A DNA stretch of 64,000 bases, taken from positions 62,001-126,000 of the IMG/VR virus record IMGVR_UViG_3300011116_000922; one strand, 5' to 3'. The notes under the pieces were generated by a model, which saw only the letters and a program-made list of their open reading frames with translations, was not told the DNA's origin and ran no database searches. This stretch comes from a virus. Below, piece by piece: positions 51,289 through 59,308 of the stretch. Position numbers and translations under genes: made by a program. Numbering within the stretch: position 1 is the first letter of the stretch; every line of letters starts with the position of its first letter.

Positions 51289-52299
51289 TCAATACACGCC
51301 CCAACCGCGTAGTCGCTCTGCGTGGTAAGCGTCCCGCAACTTGGTTTCCGTGTTGCCCTTGGGTTTTCGCAGATTGCCTGCCGCTCCAACGGTCTTGCCC
51401 TTGTACCGTTTGGGGTCAATCTCCTTGCCGCCCTTGCCGTACAGTTTCTTGCTGCTCTTTTCACGCGCATTCTGATTGTCTAACTTTAGGTAATCACTGT
51501 CTATTTTTCGTATCCGCTTGGAGCCTTCGCCGTGCCCTGCTGCAAACGCCTTCTCCAAGGCACGGTCTTTCTTGATGTACGCCGCGTCCACCTTCTTGTT
51601 CATCTGTTTGGAACGCTCCGCGGTCTGTGCCATCTCATGCACCGTGCCTTCAGCCACTGGCGATTTGCCGTTTACAATTTGAGCAATTACATCGCCAATG
51701 TCAGTGCGGTTCTCGGGGGTACGAAAGGGAAATGGATCTGTGAATGGTTTCATGTGCGGTTCTCCTCTTGTCCAATTATATAGGCATTCACGGGATTCTC
51801 GGCTTGCGACCACCGCTCCGCTCATGCACTGGTCACACGCTTCCGCAAAGGTTTTGCCCTTGCCGCTTAACCCGTTCTTGGCGGCTTGCAGCAGGTCTTC
51901 ACCCCCCACGATGCGCTCGTCCAATACCCCTTCGTCCACCGTGCTTCCCGCGCCCTTGGCACGGAGCAGACCACGAACAGTCGCCAGTTCTTCCGATGCC
52001 TTGCGGTCACCCTTTAGCACTGCGGCTGCGTACTTTTTTTGCAGTTCACGCAACTGGGTAATGGACAACTTTTCCAATGCGGCACGGGAGTGGGATTCCT
52101 CCACCTTCTCCACCTTTTCGTACCGCTTGCCACTGGGCAGGGTAGACTTTTTTGTGGGAATGGGAGCAGAAGCCTTTTCTACTTTGGCGTAGCCCTTGTG
52201 TTTGGGCTGCTCACCACGGCTTGTGATCTCCGCAATGACTTCCCCAATGCTGCTGCGGGTTTCGGGATTACGGAAGGATGGATCTGTGAATGGTTTCAT
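51289..52299 (-). CDS. in-frame duplicated modular virion protein
   Basis: 336 aa. The N-terminal sequence MKPFTDPSFRNPETR recurs at an internal Met (start 51753) as MKPFTDPFPFRTPENR, and each copy has its own AGGAGA-type RBS upstream, so the locus is a tandem duplication whose first copy lost its stop. It may make a 336-aa protein and a 154-aa one. The C-terminal module HEMAQTAERSKQMNKKVDAAY is related to residues 335-410 of the 719-aa protein. Linkers contain VDEGVLDE. Likely virion-internal. A late motif lies 24 bases upstream. Confidence 0.6.
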   Translation of the reverse strand: MKPFTDPSFRNPETRSSIGEVIAEITSRGEQPKHKGYAKVEKASAPIPTKKSTLPSGKRYEKVEKVEESHSRAALEKLSITQLRELQKKYAAAVLKGDRKASEELATVRGLLRAKGAGSTVDEGVLDERIVGGEDLLQAAKNGLSGKGKTFAEACDQCMSGAVVASRESRECLYNWTRGEPHMKPFTDPFPFRTPENRTDIGDVIAQIVNGKSPVAEGTVHEMAQTAERSKQMNKKVDAAYIKKDRALEKAFAAGHGEGSKRIRKIDSDYLKLDNQNAREKSSKKLYGKGGKEIDPKRYKGKTVGAAGNLRKPKGNTETKLRDAYHAERLRGWGVY

Positions 52300-52322
52300 T
52301 GTTGGGTGTTCTCCTGTGGGAA

Positions 52323-52329
52323 TATTTAG
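52323..52329 (-). promoter_or_regulatory. T4-type late promoter motif (CTAAATA)
   Basis: Minus strand, 24 bases before the start at 52299 and overlapping the end of the small gene upstream. Confidence 0.5.
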
Positions 52330-52538
52330 CGTTCCGCGTTCCGCAGTGGGCGCATCCACTCCGCATAGCCTCGGGCTTCCAGTACTGCGTACAGCCTACA
52401 CGCAAGTTCCGCCCCTACTGGATACGGATCCCCCCACTCGTTCTGTAGAGCGTAGTACTCTTCGGGAATGCTGTGGGTGCGGCGTTCGTCCCCACCAATA
52501 CGAATATGACCCCCTGTACCGCTTTCGTCCGAGTCCAC
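52326..52538 (-). CDS. small hypothetical protein, start uncertain
   Basis: About 70 aa from GTG 52538. The C-terminal part (RRTHSIPEEYYALQNEWGDP, then LYAVLEARGYAEWM) looks like normal protein. The frame extends to an ATG at 52670, but that extra part is low-complexity (HTSTHTSSHLLHR) and not protein-like. No RBS supports either start. Function unknown. Confidence 0.4.
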   Translation of the reverse strand: MDSDESGTGGHIRIGGDERRTHSIPEEYYALQNEWGDPYPVGAELACRLYAVLEARGYAEWMRPLRNAER

Positions 52539-52811
52539 CGTGTTTACAATAATGCAGTAGTGTAGAGTAGAGGACAGGGAATAGAAAGAGAACCTGTACC
52601 AATCACCACCACGGTGTAGTAGGTGGGAGGAGGTGTGTGTGGAGGTGTGTGGGCGAAAATGCTGTGTCATGGGCGTGGGTGGGAGAAAACCGCGTTATGA
52701 GCGTGTGGGCGGGGGGTGTGATTAATATTTGAGAATATTGGCACACTTTGCCCCACTTCCACCCACTTTGGGAAATGGTTGAATTAATATAGTTTGCCGT
52801 GCTACACCGTT

Positions 52812-53099
52812 TTATTGTGCGCCGTATTTTCTACCACGCAGGGACGCTGCTTGGTCTAGTTTTTCGTGGGTGGACTTGGGCTGACCGCGCTTAATTTTGT
52901 TCATCAATTTTTTGAAGTCACTGCCCGGTCCCTTCGTGGCATCCACGCCCATGACCGGAGGCGTGGTAAAAGCGCGGCGCACTTTGCGCTTGCCACACCC
53001 GCCACATTTTTCTTTCAGGGGAGCCTCGCGCTCGCTCACAGGGAGAATGCGCTCAAAGGGGTGTTGACACGCTTCACAACGGTACTCGTATACTGGCAT
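52812..53099 (-). CDS. FmdB-like zinc ribbon protein
   Basis: 95 aa. The N-terminus MPVYEYRCEACQHPFE with CEAC and a later CGGC forms a zinc ribbon of the FmdB type. The C-terminal part is basic. A CTACATACA motif and GGAGG lie upstream. Small zinc-ribbon proteins of this kind are often regulatory or of unknown role. Confidence 0.75.
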   Translation of the reverse strand: MPVYEYRCEACQHPFERILPVSEREAPLKEKCGGCGKRKVRRAFTTPPVMGVDATKGPGSDFKKLMNKIKRGQPKSTHEKLDQAASLRGRKYGAQ

Positions 53100-53115
53100 A
53101 ATAAAAATCCTCCGC

Positions 53116-53124
53116 TGTATGTAG
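53116..53124 (-). promoter_or_regulatory. CTACATACA motif (variant)
   Basis: Minus strand, one base off the CTACATACT motif, followed by GGAGG and the FmdB-like start. Confidence 0.25.
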
Positions 53125-53130
53125 GGAGGA

Positions 53131-53553
53131 TTACACCGTATCAGACTTGAGTTTCCGCAGATACACCCGCCGCTGCTCCTGTAGCAGTCTGCGTGGAATA
53201 GGAAGTTTAAATTCGCGGCAGATGTCCAGTGCTTCGGCTTCCGTCTGCACCTCTAGGGTGTAGTAGTCCCGTTCACGCCAAATGGGATCGTCACGCATCC
53301 ACTGGAGAAAGTGGGCGTACTCATGGGCTAGGGTGTACAGCCAATCCGAAGCCTTGCGACCACCAATGGCTACACGCAGTTCACCGGGGTGACCCTTGGA
53401 GTGCCACGGTTCAATGAAATAGCCTTGGCAGCGTTCGCCTCCTGCATTTACTTTATGGCTGTGTGCCAGTACAAAGCGCACATTGGTTTTGTGGCACTGG
53501 GAGCGGACGGTTTTAAGGAAGTGCTGTACGCGGGGATTCGTCAGGTATGCCAT
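53131..53553 (-). CDS. HExxH zinc metallopeptidase-like protein
   Basis: 140 aa. The catalytic helix is TLAHEYAHFLQW, with HExxH and a downstream Glu (in TEAEALDI) that could be the third metal ligand. No signal peptide is visible, so it would act in the cytoplasm or virion. The target is unknown. It is divergent from the CobT-like gene; an inverted repeat lies at its promoter. Confidence 0.7.
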   Translation of the reverse strand: MAYLTNPRVQHFLKTVRSQCHKTNVRFVLAHSHKVNAGGERCQGYFIEPWHSKGHPGELRVAIGGRKASDWLYTLAHEYAHFLQWMRDDPIWRERDYYTLEVQTEAEALDICREFKLPIPRRLLQEQRRVYLRKLKSDTV

Positions 53554-53567
53554 GCGGGGATCCTCCT

Positions 53568-53590
53568 ATGGTATATTGGTAGGATACCAT
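53568..53590. promoter_or_regulatory. operator-like inverted repeat
   Basis: ATGGTAT (53568-53574) and its complement ATACCAT (53584-53590) with 9 bases between, just upstream of the metallopeptidase start. It could bind a repressor dimer. Confidence 0.3.
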
Positions 53591-53654
53591 GTAGATTTTG
53601 TAAGAAAAGCGTAACCCCTTTATTTTAAAGGACTTATGTGCAGTATTATTGGAC

Positions 53655-53662
53655 ATTAAATA
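53655..53662 (+). promoter_or_regulatory. ATTAAATA late-like motif
   Basis: It lies in the divergent region 57 bases before the CobT-like start. It may add late transcription to the sigma70-like promoter at 53682. Confidence 0.25.
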
Positions 53663-53681
53663 TTTAAATGCGGGAAAGGGC

Positions 53682-53710
53682 TTGCAAAGCCTGTAAATAT
53701 AGGGTATTAT
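53682..53710 (+). promoter_or_regulatory. sigma70-like promoter, near-leaderless arrangement
   Basis: TTGCAA (53682-53687), a 17-base spacer and TATTAT (53705-53710). The -10 ends 8 bases before the ATG at 53719. No RBS lies in the gap. Confidence 0.5.
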
Positions 53711-53718
53711 TTGGGTAT

Positions 53719-56028
53719 ATGAAGACTCTTTCCCCGACTGCCCCCATCGCACCTGTGACGGCCGTGAAGTCCGTGCTTGCGCGTCTGCTTGCCACCGAGA
53801 ATATTTCGGTTGAGCATCAAGATGTGCCCACGGCTGCGTTTGACCTCAAGACCCGTACCCTTATTCTGCCCCGTTGGAAGGACATGAGCAACGCGCTGTA
53901 CGATATGCTCGTCGGCCACGAGGTGAGCCATGCCCTCCACACGCCGCAGGACGGGTGGAAGACGGATGCCGATGCCCTTGCCGCCAAGCACGGCGTGGAC
54001 GGTGGCGTGGCGCGTCAGTACCTGAATATTGCAGAAGACGCGCGTATTGAGCGCATGATCAAGGACAAGTTCCCCGGTCTGCGTTCGGACTTCTTCAAGG
54101 GCTACGGCGAACTCCACGCCAAGAATTTCTTTGGTGTCACCGAAGCGCAGATGCCCTCGCTGGCCCTTGGCGACCGCGTGAACCTCCACTCCAAGTTGGG
54201 TCTGCATGTGGACGCGATTGTGCCGTTCACTGCGGACGAGGCCCTCATCCGCGATTTCGTGATGGGCGCACAGACTTGGGCAGACACCGTGGACGGTGCT
54301 GACCGTATGCTTGCGGTTGACGCTGCCAAGTGGAAGCAGAAGCAGGAGCCGCAGGAACGCGCACCCGAAGGGCAGTCTGCTCCGCAGGGCGACGAAACGG
54401 AAGACGGCGAAGACGCGCCCGGTGCTGACGGCGAAGACTCGCAGGGCAGCGAAGGCGAAGACAAGTCCGAGAGCGGTTCGGGCACCGAGGGTGGCGAAGA
54501 CAATTCGCAGGGTCGCGCCAACGACAACCCCACCGAAACGCAGACGGGTGAAGACGATCACGGCGGTTCGGGTGGCGAGAAGTCCACCAAGAGCGACATG
54601 CCCGGCCCGATCACGAACTCCTCCCTTGAGAACGCGCTCAAGAGTCTGAACGAAACCGCTAGCCGTGCCCCCAATGTGGTGCGCCTGAAGATGACCGCGC
54701 CCACGCTTGATGTGGTTGTGCCCTTTGCTGATGTGCTGAAGGATCTCAACGAGATGGCTACCCGTGGCAAGTGGAACCCCGCGCCTGTGCGCGAGGCTGA
54801 CTACAAGCGGGCTAGCAGCGCAATGGCTACCGCGTTCGACCGCCGCAAGTCTGCGGATATTTGGAAGCGCACCACTGTTGCCAAGACGGGTGCCATTGAT
54901 CCGCTCCGCATGACCCAGTACAAGTGGAATGAAGACATTTTCCGCCGTGGCACCCGCATTGCCGAAGGCAAGAACCACGGCATCGTGATTCTGCTTGACT
55001 GGAGCGGTTCGATGGGCAGCATCATGCAGCAGACCATTGGGCAGTTGATGATCCTCACGGACTTCTGCCGCATGGCAGGTGTGCCGTTCGAAGTGTACGC
55101 TTTCTGCGACCGCCCGTACACCACGCTGCCGGAAGGCATGGATCAGTACAGCGACGAAGCGTACCGTCTGCGCGACAAGGAGTACAAGCGTTTCAACAGC
55201 AATGAACACAACACCGCTTCTCCCACCTACATGCGTCTGCTGAACTTCCTGTCCAACCGCATGACTGCCGCGCAGTACGAGCGCATGAAGTCCCTGCTGT
55301 TCAACCACTGGAGCAGCATCGGCTACGATTCGCGCTACGGCATGGGCAGCACCCCCACTGCTGCTGCTCTGCACCACGCTTCTGCGGTGGTTGCGGAGTT
55401 CACGAAGCGCAATCGCATTCAGATCGCGCACACCATCGTGCTGACGGACGGCGATGCCACGGACGAGTACCGTGTGAACCGTGGCGGTGACGCGGTGCGC
55501 TCCACTTGGACGCGGGACACGCACTGGGTGATTGAAGACCCTGCCACTGGCGCGTCCTATGACCTGTGGAACACGCAGTACCGTGACGCTGACGGCAAGA
55601 CGCAGACCATGCGCCGTGGCACCGTGAACTGGGAAGCCGCTGCTAACCGTTCGGTGTGCATTGCAATCGACGCTCTGCGCCGCCGCACTGGTTCCAAGGT
55701 TCACTGGATTGGTCTGTCTGCCAGTACGCGCAAGACTGCGCCGAGCGGCATGGGCGGTTTCGTGCCGTTCGAAGACTCCAACTGGGGGCGTGACGGGTTT
55801 GCCCGTGGCAGTGCGGAAGGTTGGGACACCGCGGTGATGGCAGCGTCCTGCCGTTTCGGTGGCGCGGGTAACAACTGGATCGAAAAGCAGTTGGAAGCAA
55901 TGGACGACAAGATTGAAGGAGCCAAGACTAGCCGCACTCTCGTTAATGCAGTGGTGGACAAGCAGGCCATGACCAACTCGCTCCGGTCGCTTGCCACCAT
56001 CATCGGTGAATTCATCGCGGTGGCATAA
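53719..56028 (+). CDS. CobT-like protein: HExxH domain plus von Willebrand A domain
   Basis: 769 aa. The N-terminal domain has GHEVSHALHTP (HExxH at 67-71). A highly acidic Asp/Glu/Ser/Gly linker spans about 210-300. The C-terminal vWA domain has the MIDAS DWSGSM (about 426) and LTDGDATD. This is the layout of the CobT-like partners of MoxR/CobS-type ATPases in marine T4-type phages. The ATPase partner follows at 56177. A true cobalt chelatase role is not shown; a chaperone or metal-insertion machine is the safe description. The start at 53719 is taken because the promoter -10 ends just before it. Confidence 0.8.
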   Translation: MKTLSPTAPIAPVTAVKSVLARLLATENISVEHQDVPTAAFDLKTRTLILPRWKDMSNALYDMLVGHEVSHALHTPQDGWKTDADALAAKHGVDGGVARQYLNIAEDARIERMIKDKFPGLRSDFFKGYGELHAKNFFGVTEAQMPSLALGDRVNLHSKLGLHVDAIVPFTADEALIRDFVMGAQTWADTVDGADRMLAVDAAKWKQKQEPQERAPEGQSAPQGDETEDGEDAPGADGEDSQGSEGEDKSESGSGTEGGEDNSQGRANDNPTETQTGEDDHGGSGGEKSTKSDMPGPITNSSLENALKSLNETASRAPNVVRLKMTAPTLDVVVPFADVLKDLNEMATRGKWNPAPVREADYKRASSAMATAFDRRKSADIWKRTTVAKTGAIDPLRMTQYKWNEDIFRRGTRIAEGKNHGIVILLDWSGSMGSIMQQTIGQLMILTDFCRMAGVPFEVYAFCDRPYTTLPEGMDQYSDEAYRLRDKEYKRFNSNEHNTASPTYMRLLNFLSNRMTAAQYERMKSLLFNHWSSIGYDSRYGMGSTPTAAALHHASAVVAEFTKRNRIQIAHTIVLTDGDATDEYRVNRGGDAVRSTWTRDTHWVIEDPATGASYDLWNTQYRDADGKTQTMRRGTVNWEAAANRSVCIAIDALRRRTGSKVHWIGLSASTRKTAPSGMGGFVPFEDSNWGRDGFARGSAEGWDTAVMAASCRFGGAGNNWIEKQLEAMDDKIEGAKTSRTLVNAVVDKQAMTNSLRSLATIIGEFIAVA

Positions 56029-56040
56029 GAAAATACTCGC

Positions 56041-56096
56041 TGCCCCGGCAGGAAAACCCCAAAAATTACGCAAAAGGCGTAAATCCTGCCGGGGCA
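56041..56096. repeat. long perfect inverted repeat between the CobT- and CobS-like genes
   Basis: A 13-bp perfect stem (TGCCCCGGCAGGA at 56041-56053 with 56084-56096), enclosing an inner 6-bp hairpin TTACGC/GCGTAA (56066-56082). No T-run follows on either side, so it is not a standard terminator. It may be an RNA element that stabilises or attenuates the transcript. Confidence 0.7.
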
Positions 56097-56140
56097 AGGG
56101 GTTAAGTCAGTAATTATCGGACACTTTTTCACGCAAAGCC

Positions 56141-56169
56141 TTGAAATACAGGCAAAAATACAGTAGAAT
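56141..56169 (+). promoter_or_regulatory. sigma70-like promoter, leaderless arrangement
   Basis: TTGAAA (56141-56146), a 17-base spacer and TAGAAT (56164-56169). The -10 ends 7 bases before the ATG at 56177. No RBS is present. Confidence 0.55.
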
Positions 56170-56176
56170 AAACACC

Positions 56177-57520
56177 ATGAAGACCGCTTTCTCGCTTTCG
56201 TCCTCCCAGTTCGCCTTTATCGCTGCCGTCCGTCCGCACCTCGCGGCCTTCGGCATCACCGCGAAGACCACTTCCAACGGTCAGAGTGTTGGATTCTCGC
56301 CCCTGTTCCGTGCCGCGCACAAGGCGGGCTATTCGGCTGTTCCCGCGTGGTGCATGAGCGCGGATCGCAAGTGCGGTCGCGGCGTGTATGTGCTGCCGGA
56401 ACTGTTTGCCGCTGACGGGGACATCACCGTGACCGAAGTGAAGCGTGGTCGCAAGCCCGGTTCCACTGCCGCGAAGGCAGAGAAGACCGCGAAGACCACT
56501 AGCGCGGTTCCGGCAGCACTCGCTGCTGCCGTTGTTGCTGCCGCGCCCACCACGCTGACGGCTTCCACCGTGTCCGGTGGCATTGCCGTGGGCACTGCCG
56601 CGTCCATGATCCTGTCGCTCACGGACGGTGAGCGCGACACCTTCACGCCTGACCGCGATGCCAACTATGTGGCATGGGGTTTCCACAGCGAAATCGAAAC
56701 CATTATCAAGTCCAAGGCATTCTGCCCCGTGTTCATCACTGGTATGTCGGGCAACGGCAAGACCACGATGGTGGAGCAGGTGTGTGCCAAGTTGAAGCGC
56801 GAGTGTGTGCGCGTCAACTTCACCGTGCAGACGGACGAAGACGAACTGCTTGGCGGCTTCCGCCTCATGGGCGGCGAAACCAAGTTCGTGCCCGGTCCCG
56901 TCCTTGTTGCAATGGAGCGCGGCGCGGTGCTGCTGCTTGACGAGGTGGATCTCGGTAGCCATGCCATCATGTGCTTGCAGTCCGTGCTTGAAGGCAAGGG
57001 CAAGTTCATTCCCAAGATCGGCAAGTATGTGCGTCCTGCTCCGGGCTTCACCATCGTGGCTACTGCCAACACGAAGGGCAAGGGCAGTGCGGACGGTCGA
57101 TTCGCGGGTACGAACCAGTTGAATGAGGCGTTCCTTGACCGCTTCCACTTCTGCTACGAGCAGGACTACGCTAGCGTGGCTGTTGAGAAGAAGATTCTCA
57201 AGAAGTACGCGGAGAGCGTGAGCGTGAACGATGACCAGTTCATCGAAAACCTTGTGAACTGGGCTGATCTCATCCGCAAGTCCTTCAAGCAGCAGATCGT
57301 GAACGAGATCATCACCACGCGCCGTCTGCGTGACATCGTGTTCGCGTACTCCGTGTTCGGTGACAAGATGCAGAGCATCGACCGCTGCGTGGCGCGTTTC
57401 GATGAGGACACGAAGTCCGCGTTCATGGAGTTCTACACGAAGGTGGATGCCACGGTGACCGCTGCCGCTGCTCCGGTTGATGCTCCGAAGAGCAACGATC
57501 CCAACGCTTGCCCGTTCTGA
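56177..57520 (+). CDS. CobS/MoxR-like AAA+ ATPase with N-terminal adaptor domain
   Basis: 447 aa. Residues 1-100 form a small domain (FAFIAAVRPHLAAF, YSAVPAW, RGVYVLPE) ending in a RGRKPGS AT-hook-like turn, also found alone in the 57927 gene. An Ala-rich linker follows. The AAA+ core has Walker A GMSGNGKT (about 188), ELLGGFRL, Walker B VLLLDEVD (about 255), sensor ATANTKG and an Arg finger region. It pairs with the CobT-like vWA protein upstream, as in MoxR/vWA systems. The start at 56177 is supported by the promoter just upstream. Confidence 0.85.
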   Translation: MKTAFSLSSSQFAFIAAVRPHLAAFGITAKTTSNGQSVGFSPLFRAAHKAGYSAVPAWCMSADRKCGRGVYVLPELFAADGDITVTEVKRGRKPGSTAAKAEKTAKTTSAVPAALAAAVVAAAPTTLTASTVSGGIAVGTAASMILSLTDGERDTFTPDRDANYVAWGFHSEIETIIKSKAFCPVFITGMSGNGKTTMVEQVCAKLKRECVRVNFTVQTDEDELLGGFRLMGGETKFVPGPVLVAMERGAVLLLDEVDLGSHAIMCLQSVLEGKGKFIPKIGKYVRPAPGFTIVATANTKGKGSADGRFAGTNQLNEAFLDRFHFCYEQDYASVAVEKKILKKYAESVSVNDDQFIENLVNWADLIRKSFKQQIVNEIITTRRLRDIVFAYSVFGDKMQSIDRCVARFDEDTKSAFMEFYTKVDATVTAAAAPVDAPKSNDPNACPF

Positions 57521-57550
57521 TCCACACGCAACCCTACAGGAGAAACCCCA

Positions 57551-57889
57551 ATGATTAAGGGCATTACTGTCAAGTCTGACGAACACGAAAACTTCTTTAA
57601 GCGTTCCATTCTGCTGTTCCTGTCCAACGGCTACAAGGTTAGTGCCATCTACGGCACTGGCGCGTACTCGCAAACCATTAACAAGGATCGTCACGGCAAG
57701 ACCGGACTGCTGCCCACGGAGCAGTACATGACCACCCCCGAAGCGTCCACCGTGGAAGTAGCCATCATCGACCCCAAGGGGGATTTCGTGCCGTTCAAGG
57801 AACACAATGAAGATGTTCGCGGCAACACGGATTTCGAAACGCTTCTGAAGATTGCAGCGTGGGCAGACGGTCTGCCGTACACTGCCTGA
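57551..57889 (+). CDS. hypothetical protein
   Basis: 112 aa, mixed alpha/beta, with ITVKSDEHENFFKRSILLFL at the start. AGGAG precedes the ATG. It lies between the ATPase and its single-domain homologue. No family recognised. Confidence 0.6.
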   Translation: MIKGITVKSDEHENFFKRSILLFLSNGYKVSAIYGTGAYSQTINKDRHGKTGLLPTEQYMTTPEASTVEVAIIDPKGDFVPFKEHNEDVRGNTDFETLLKIAAWADGLPYTA

Positions 57890-57926
57890 TCCACTCACAC
57901 ACTCACACACAAAGGAAACACTTTCA

Positions 57927-58298
57927 ATGACTACTGCCAACACCAACACCGTCCTCCTCGCCTCGTACACCCCCGGTCAGATCGCGTTCATCACTTGGCT
58001 TCAGAGCAACCGCACGAAGATCACCGTGTTTGATGACTGCACCGTGAGCCGCAAGGAACTCCTCGCGCTGCTTCAGAGCGATTCGTCGTATGTGGCAGTC
58101 CCTGCGTGGATTGCTGCGCCCAAGGCTCGGCGTTCGGGTCGCGGCAACTACCTGATCCCGGAGATCAACGCGGACATCACCACGCTCACGGTGAACACCA
58201 ACAACCGTGGTCGCAAGGCAGGATCCCGCAACAAGAAGGGTCGCGTGGGCGCGGCTCCTGCGGCTCCTGCTCCGGCGGCTCCTGTCACCACTGCCTAA
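57927..58298 (+). CDS. stand-alone copy of the CobS-like adaptor domain
   Basis: 123 aa. Its first 100 residues match the N-terminal domain of the 56177 ATPase: QIAFITWLQSNRTKI, YVAVPAW, RGNYLIPE, then RGRKAGSRNKKGR, followed by an Ala/Pro-rich tail. It lacks the ATPase core. The start at 57927 follows AAAGGAAA. It may compete for or share the ATPase's DNA or protein partner. Inferred function only. Confidence 0.75.
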   Translation: MTTANTNTVLLASYTPGQIAFITWLQSNRTKITVFDDCTVSRKELLALLQSDSSYVAVPAWIAAPKARRSGRGNYLIPEINADITTLTVNTNNRGRKAGSRNKKGRVGAAPAAPAPAAPVTTA

Positions 58299-58326
58299 TC
58301 ACACTCCACCACAAGGACTCCACACA

Positions 58327-58542
58327 ATGCTTGGAATGACCACCATCAAAATTCTCCGTGCCCGTGTAAACTGCCTTATGCACGAAAACGGCGTACTCCT
58401 CCGCGAGAATGCCCGTCTGCGTCAGGCACTGGAAGTGTCGGGCAACACCGCACCGACCCGCACCGACCGCGACTACTCACTGGGTGGGCACGAATGGATT
58501 GACCCCGTGAGCGGCATCGACACTTGGAGCGGCGCAGACTAA
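58327..58542 (+). CDS. small coiled-coil protein
   Basis: 71 aa. MTTIKILRARVNCLMHENGV with a helical heptad region (LLRENARLRQALE) then a polar tail. It starts at ATG 58327. Function unknown. Confidence 0.55.
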   Translation: MLGMTTIKILRARVNCLMHENGVLLRENARLRQALEVSGNTAPTRTDRDYSLGGHEWIDPVSGIDTWSGAD

Positions 58543-58551
58543 ACGCATTCT

Positions 58552-58625
58552 GTCCCTGTAACTCAGCCGGATAGAGTAGCGACCTTCTAAGTCGCAAGTC
58601 AGTGGTTCGAATCCACTCAGGGACG
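58552..58625 (+). tRNA. tRNA-Arg (anticodon TCT)
   Basis: A full cloverleaf: acceptor GTCCCTG/CAGGGAC, D-arm with AGCCGGATAGAGT, anticodon stem GCGAC/GTCGC with loop CTTCTAA (anticodon at 58586-58588) and T-arm AGTGG TTCGAAT CCACT. No encoded CCA. It reads AGA, a codon often rare in mid-GC hosts. Confidence 0.93.
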
Positions 58626-58647
58626 CTAGAACAAAGGAATAAATTAA

Positions 58648-58812
58648 ATGCCACGAATTGCAGTGCTTGAATCCGACCTCCGTGACGACACCATTGACTG
58701 GAGCGAATTTGAGAATTCCATCCGTTCCGATGCCGACCCCCGCGAGATCCGCCGACCCGCCGAAGAGGACGAATGGGAAGACGAAGACGACAGTGACGAC
58801 GACCGCCGCTAA
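58648..58812 (+). CDS. small acidic hypothetical protein
   Basis: 54 aa between the two tRNAs, with AAAGGA upstream of the ATG. The C-terminus is a run of Asp/Glu (DEWEDEDDSDDD). Function unknown. Confidence 0.6.
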   Translation: MPRIAVLESDLRDDTIDWSEFENSIRSDADPREIRRPAEEDEWEDEDDSDDDRR

Positions 58813-58815
58813 ATA
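58809..58815 (+). promoter_or_regulatory. T4-type late promoter motif (CTAAATA) before tRNA
   Basis: It overlaps the stop of the small acidic gene and lies 8 bases before the second tRNA. Confidence 0.35.
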
Positions 58816-58822
58816 AACCCCC

Positions 58823-58895
58823 GGCACTGTAGCCCAATGGCAGAGGCATTCGACTCAAAATCGAAACAGTGTGGGTTCGACTCCCACCAGTGCTA
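58823..58895 (+). tRNA. tRNA with CAA anticodon (Leu), lacking a long variable arm
   Basis: Acceptor GGCACTG/CAGTGCT (first pair G-U) with discriminator A, D-arm GCCCAATGGCAGAGGC, anticodon stem TTCGA/TCGAA with loop CTCAAAA (anticodon CAA at 58856-58858), and T-arm GTGGG TTCGACT CCCAC. The cloverleaf is good, but bacterial Leu tRNAs normally have a long variable arm and this one has about 5 bases. It could be a Trp-like tRNA that lost CCA, or a real reduced Leu tRNA. Confidence 0.75.
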
Positions 58896-58903
58896 CTAAA
58901 AAA

Positions 58904-59218
58904 ATGCCCACTATGCAAAACGCCCAATTCCGCAATACCGTTTCGCAACACCGCTGCTCCCGCTATGCCATCCTCATGCAGCCCGGTAGTCACGGGCGCA
59001 CCACCGTGACTTTTTTCTATGATCCCCAACGCGCTTCCGTATTCGTGTGGTTGACTGCCAACACAGAGGACGGCTCACCGCTGTCCGTGGACGGTGGGCA
59101 GTACAGGCTAGAGCGCGATTGGCATATCTCACTGTTCACTGACAACGCTCGGCGCATATGGGCGGAACTGCTAGCGGGGGGATGGCGCGAGATTGCTGTG
59201 GGTAGCCTCGGCACATGA
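58904..59218 (+). CDS. hypothetical protein
   Basis: 104 aa from ATG 58904. It has FFYDPQRASVFVWL and RRIWAELLAGGW. No family recognised. It lacks a good RBS, and its start is right after the tRNA. Confidence 0.5.
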   Translation: MPTMQNAQFRNTVSQHRCSRYAILMQPGSHGRTTVTFFYDPQRASVFVWLTANTEDGSPLSVDGGQYRLERDWHISLFTDNARRIWAELLAGGWREIAVGSLGT

Positions 59219-59224
59219 TGCAGA

Positions 59225-59231
59225 CTAAATA
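59225..59231 (+). promoter_or_regulatory. T4-type late promoter motif (CTAAATA)
   Basis: It stands about 45 bases before a strong terminator with no gene between. Confidence 0.35.
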
Positions 59232-59274
59232 AAATTGTAGCCGTGTGGGATTCGTCCCGTACATCGCTACCACG

Positions 59275-59308
59275 CCCCTGACCGCTACACGCTGTCAGGG
59301 GTTTTTTT
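59275..59308 (+). terminator. rho-independent terminator
   Basis: An 8-bp stem CCCCTGAC/GTCAGGGG with an 11-base loop, followed by seven T. Confidence 0.8.

Noticed and set aside
53707-56097. 796-codon minus-strand open frame
   Set aside because: Antisense to the CobT-like gene; His/Arg/Val-rich without domains.
56129-57970. 613-codon minus-strand open frame
   Set aside because: Antisense to the AAA+ ATPase gene; no domain, spans intergenic signals.
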